Source: Solirubrobacteraceae bacterium
GTDB taxonomy: Bacteria > Actinomycetota > Thermoleophilia > Solirubrobacterales > Solirubrobacteraceae
Assembly (NCBI GenBank): GCA_030149625.1
Contig: JASLHP010000360.1
Span: 1-6,676 of the forward strand
Reading direction: 5' to 3'
DNA length: 6,676 nt
Shown here: in pieces, positions 6,514 to 6,676 of the stretch
Layout: every line of letters starts with the position of its first letter
How positions within the stretch are numbered: the first letter of the stretch is position 1
Notes under the pieces: model-generated
What the model was told of the DNA's origin: nothing
The model's database searches: none
The model's input: the letters and a program-made list of their open reading frames with translations, nothing else
Made by a program: the position numbers and the translations under genes

Positions 6514-6676
6514 GCGCAACCCGCACGACGTCGCTCGCTAGCGCCCGACCGGCGTGACTTCGCTCGCTGGCGCGCAACCCGCACGACGTCGCTCGCTAGC
6601 GCGCAACCCGCACGACGTCGCTCGCTAGCGCGCAACCCGCACGACGTCGCTCGCTAGCGCGCAACCCGCACGACGT
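6514..6676. repeat. 29-bp tandem repeat array (5 full units plus 18 bp, continues past the window)
   Basis: Units start at 6514, 6543, 6572, 6601, 6630 and 6659 (the last is cut by the edge). Each full unit is 29 bases, running from GCGCAACCCG to CTCGCTAGC. Units 1, 3, 4, 5 and the visible part of 6 are identical. Unit 2 (6543-6571) keeps the exact length but differs at seven positions. Each consensus unit holds two 8-base palindromes, CGACGTCG and CGCTAGCG. There are no spacers, so it is not a CRISPR array. The 29-base period shifts frame at each unit, and CTAG places a TAG stop on both strands, so three consecutive consensus units close every frame. The array is therefore non-coding. It begins two bases after the stop of the second phosphoesterase, and no terminator is seen between them. 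Confidence 0.95.

Noticed and set aside
5181..6635. 484-residue open frame on the minus strand starting inside the tandem repeats
   Set aside because: It is an antisense shadow of the second phosphoesterase. Its start is created by the repeat sequence and no ribosome site or domain is visible.
6514..6676. CRISPR array
   Set aside because: The 29-base length resembles CRISPR repeats, but the units abut with no spacers and no cas genes are present.

Overview
The window is very GC-rich, densely coding DNA, and fits a high-GC Gram-positive bacterium (Actinomycetota). Three minus-strand starts have a TAGSST-type -10 box ending only 6-8 bases before the ATG or GTG. That arrangement predicts leaderless or nearly leaderless mRNAs, which are common in actinobacteria. 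A deep lineage such as Thermoleophilia is possible, but that is a guess from style and not from a marker gene.

Left half, minus strand, in transcription order: typA/bipA (1921-3759, ribosome-associated GTPase); an ABC transporter ATPase (908-1885); its ABC-2 family permease (174-908), which overlaps the ATPase by one base in a TGATG junction; and the first 41 codons of a secreted or membrane-anchored protein that runs off the window (1-125). The four lie head to tail with gaps of 35, -1 and 48 bases. typA, the ATPase and the secreted protein each have their own candidate -10 box, so the stretch may be transcribed both as one unit and from internal starts.

Middle: a 126-base divergent intergenic region (3760-3885) separates typA from the plus-strand genes. 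It holds the candidate typA promoter, a 16-base perfect palindrome, and two 11-base direct-repeat units resembling actinobacterial PHO boxes (GTTCACC-like) upstream of the phosphoesterase pair.

Right half, plus strand: two exported phosphoesterases of the phospholipase C/acid phosphatase (AcpA-like) family, 3886-5304 and 5304-6512. They are coupled by a second TGATG overlap. The first has a twin-arginine signal and phospholipase C motifs. The second has a Sec-type signal, acid-phosphatase-like motifs and eight cysteines. Together they look like an extracytoplasmic system that releases phosphate from phospholipids or other phosphate esters. The PHO-box-like repeats would suit phosphate-starvation control, but this is unproven.

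Right edge: directly after the second phosphoesterase a 29-base tandem repeat begins (6514-6676 and beyond). Five full units and part of a sixth are visible. All are identical except the second, which differs at seven positions. It has no spacers and cannot be read through as protein, and it is the least explained element here.
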